Of a DNA stretch of 64,000 bases, positions 63,366 through 64,000 are shown piece after piece. Both the position numbers and the translations under genes were made by a program. Under the pieces are notes generated by a model. It worked only from the letters and a program-made list of their open reading frames with translations. It made no database searches and was not told the origin of the DNA. This stretch comes from DASWJZ01 sp963814905 (GTDB lineage Bacteria; Pseudomonadota; Alphaproteobacteria; Rhizobiales; Afifellaceae): positions 186,001 through 250,000 of the forward strand of contig CAWFEM010000011.1 of assembly GCA_963814905.1 (NCBI GenBank). Direction: 5' to 3'. Each line of letters begins with the position of its first letter. Within the stretch, counting starts at the first letter, position 1.

Positions 63366-64000
63366 ATGAAACAGAACCGCAGACTGCTGGGCGTCAATTT
63401 CTTTGCTGGCGACGTGGTCGCGGGACTGGGTCCGTATCTCGCCATCTACCTCCTGTCGGCCTATCACTGGAAACCGGGGGGCATCGGCCTCGCCCTTGCC
63501 GTCGGTTCGATTACGACGGTCCTGGTGCAGACGCCGGCCGGCGCCATCATCGACGCGACCCGCCACAAGCGCGCGCTCCTGGTGGCGTGCGCCGTTGCCA
63601 TCGGCGCTGCGACCTCCGTCGTCGTCATCACCGACGATCCGCCCTGGATCGTCTATGGCGCCCAGATGCTCATCGGGTTTTCCTCCGCCTTCCTCGCACC
63701 GACCATCGCGGCGGTTACCCTCGGCCTGGTCGGGCCGAATCGCTTCACTGCTCAGACAAGCGCCAATCAGGCGTGGAACCATGCCGGCAACGTGTTTGGC
63801 GGAGCCCTCGGTGCGGGCCTGGCGCTATGGTGGGCGGCGGAGGGCGTGTTCTGGCTGGTCGTCGCCATGGCCGTCGGCATGATGGTCAACGCGCTGATGA
63901 TCAACGCCAAGGCCATCGACGACGAGGCCGCCCGCGGTGGCGTCAAGACCGGCGGCGGCGAAGGCGGGCCTTCCGGTTTCTTCACCTTGCTCAGCGACCG
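63366..64000 (+). CDS. MFS transporter, 3' end outside window
   Basis: The frame stays open to the window end (211 codons). At least five hydrophobic helices are visible, and the loop between helices 2 and 3 carries an MFS-like DATRHKR pattern. The sequence begins MKQNRRLLGVNFFAGDVVAG. Substrate cannot be inferred. A 116-base gap separates it from the truncated ABC gene. Confidence 0.85.
   Translation, partial: MKQNRRLLGVNFFAGDVVAGLGPYLAIYLLSAYHWKPGGIGLALAVGSITTVLVQTPAGAIIDATRHKRALLVACAVAIGAATSVVVITDDPPWIVYGAQMLIGFSSAFLAPTIAAVTLGLVGPNRFTAQTSANQAWNHAGNVFGGALGAGLALWWAAEGVFWLVVAMAVGMMVNALMINAKAIDDEAARGGVKTGGGEGGPSGFFTLLSD

Overview
The window is high-GC DNA that looks like a chromosome segment of an alphaproteobacterium, most probably of the Hyphomicrobiales (Rhizobiales). 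The basis is the gene content (aroC, extensin-like and L,D-transpeptidase envelope genes, alphaproteobacterial nos genes), the tRNA-Ser(GGA), and palindromic intergenic repeats of a type I know from that order (about 2023, 8840 and 9649). No species can be named from sequence alone.

Layout. 1-10295 is core-like: partial aroC, a frameshifted aldo/keto reductase, a frameshifted L,D-transpeptidase overlapping an extensin-like gene, a GtrA/GT2 pair, a GT-C-like membrane protein, mepA, msrA and tRNA-Ser. 10281-53694 has the form of a genomic island at the 3' end of that tRNA. The last 15 bases of the tRNA plus the adjacent end of an acyl-CoA ligase gene (869 bp in all) occur at both ends. The two copies differ at 13 positions with no indel, and they encode identical protein. 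53766-63249 is a catabolic locus on the minus strand: acyl-CoA ligase, RraA-like protein, 2-hydroxyacid dehydrogenase, VOC protein, sugar-type ABC transporter and SMP-30 lactonase, with a divergent GntR regulator. A truncated ABC gene and a partial MFS gene follow.

The island has a respiratory theme. A DNR-type regulator, a perfect FNR/DNR box and nosRZDFYLX with a cytochrome c and nnrS (11285-22627) form a complete nitrous oxide reduction module. Further along are an SHP/diheme cytochrome/cytochrome b561 operon (27381-29543) and a cytochrome c' gene with an apparent AUA start (37946-38425). Between these lie housekeeping-like and orphan genes (RNB nuclease with LOG protein, VIT transporter, GFA, OsmC, ankyrin, LuxR, flavin monooxygenase, DUF1326). 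Many are broken: fragments of IS3, IS5 and IS30 elements and of AraC, ADYC, HEPN-like, type III restriction and phytochelatin-synthase genes. No integrase or conjugation gene is visible, so the island looks old or partly decayed.

The best candidate for an undescribed system is a two-component pattern seen twice. A small two-helix membrane protein ends in a glycine/asparagine-rich beta-type tail, and a large exported protein carries a matching motif just after its signal peptide. Pair A is 23764-25638 with 26636-26962. Pair B is the operon 36577-36933 / 34431-36560. The two small proteins are gapless homologues over the membrane region but have different tails, and each tail resembles the motif of its own neighbour.
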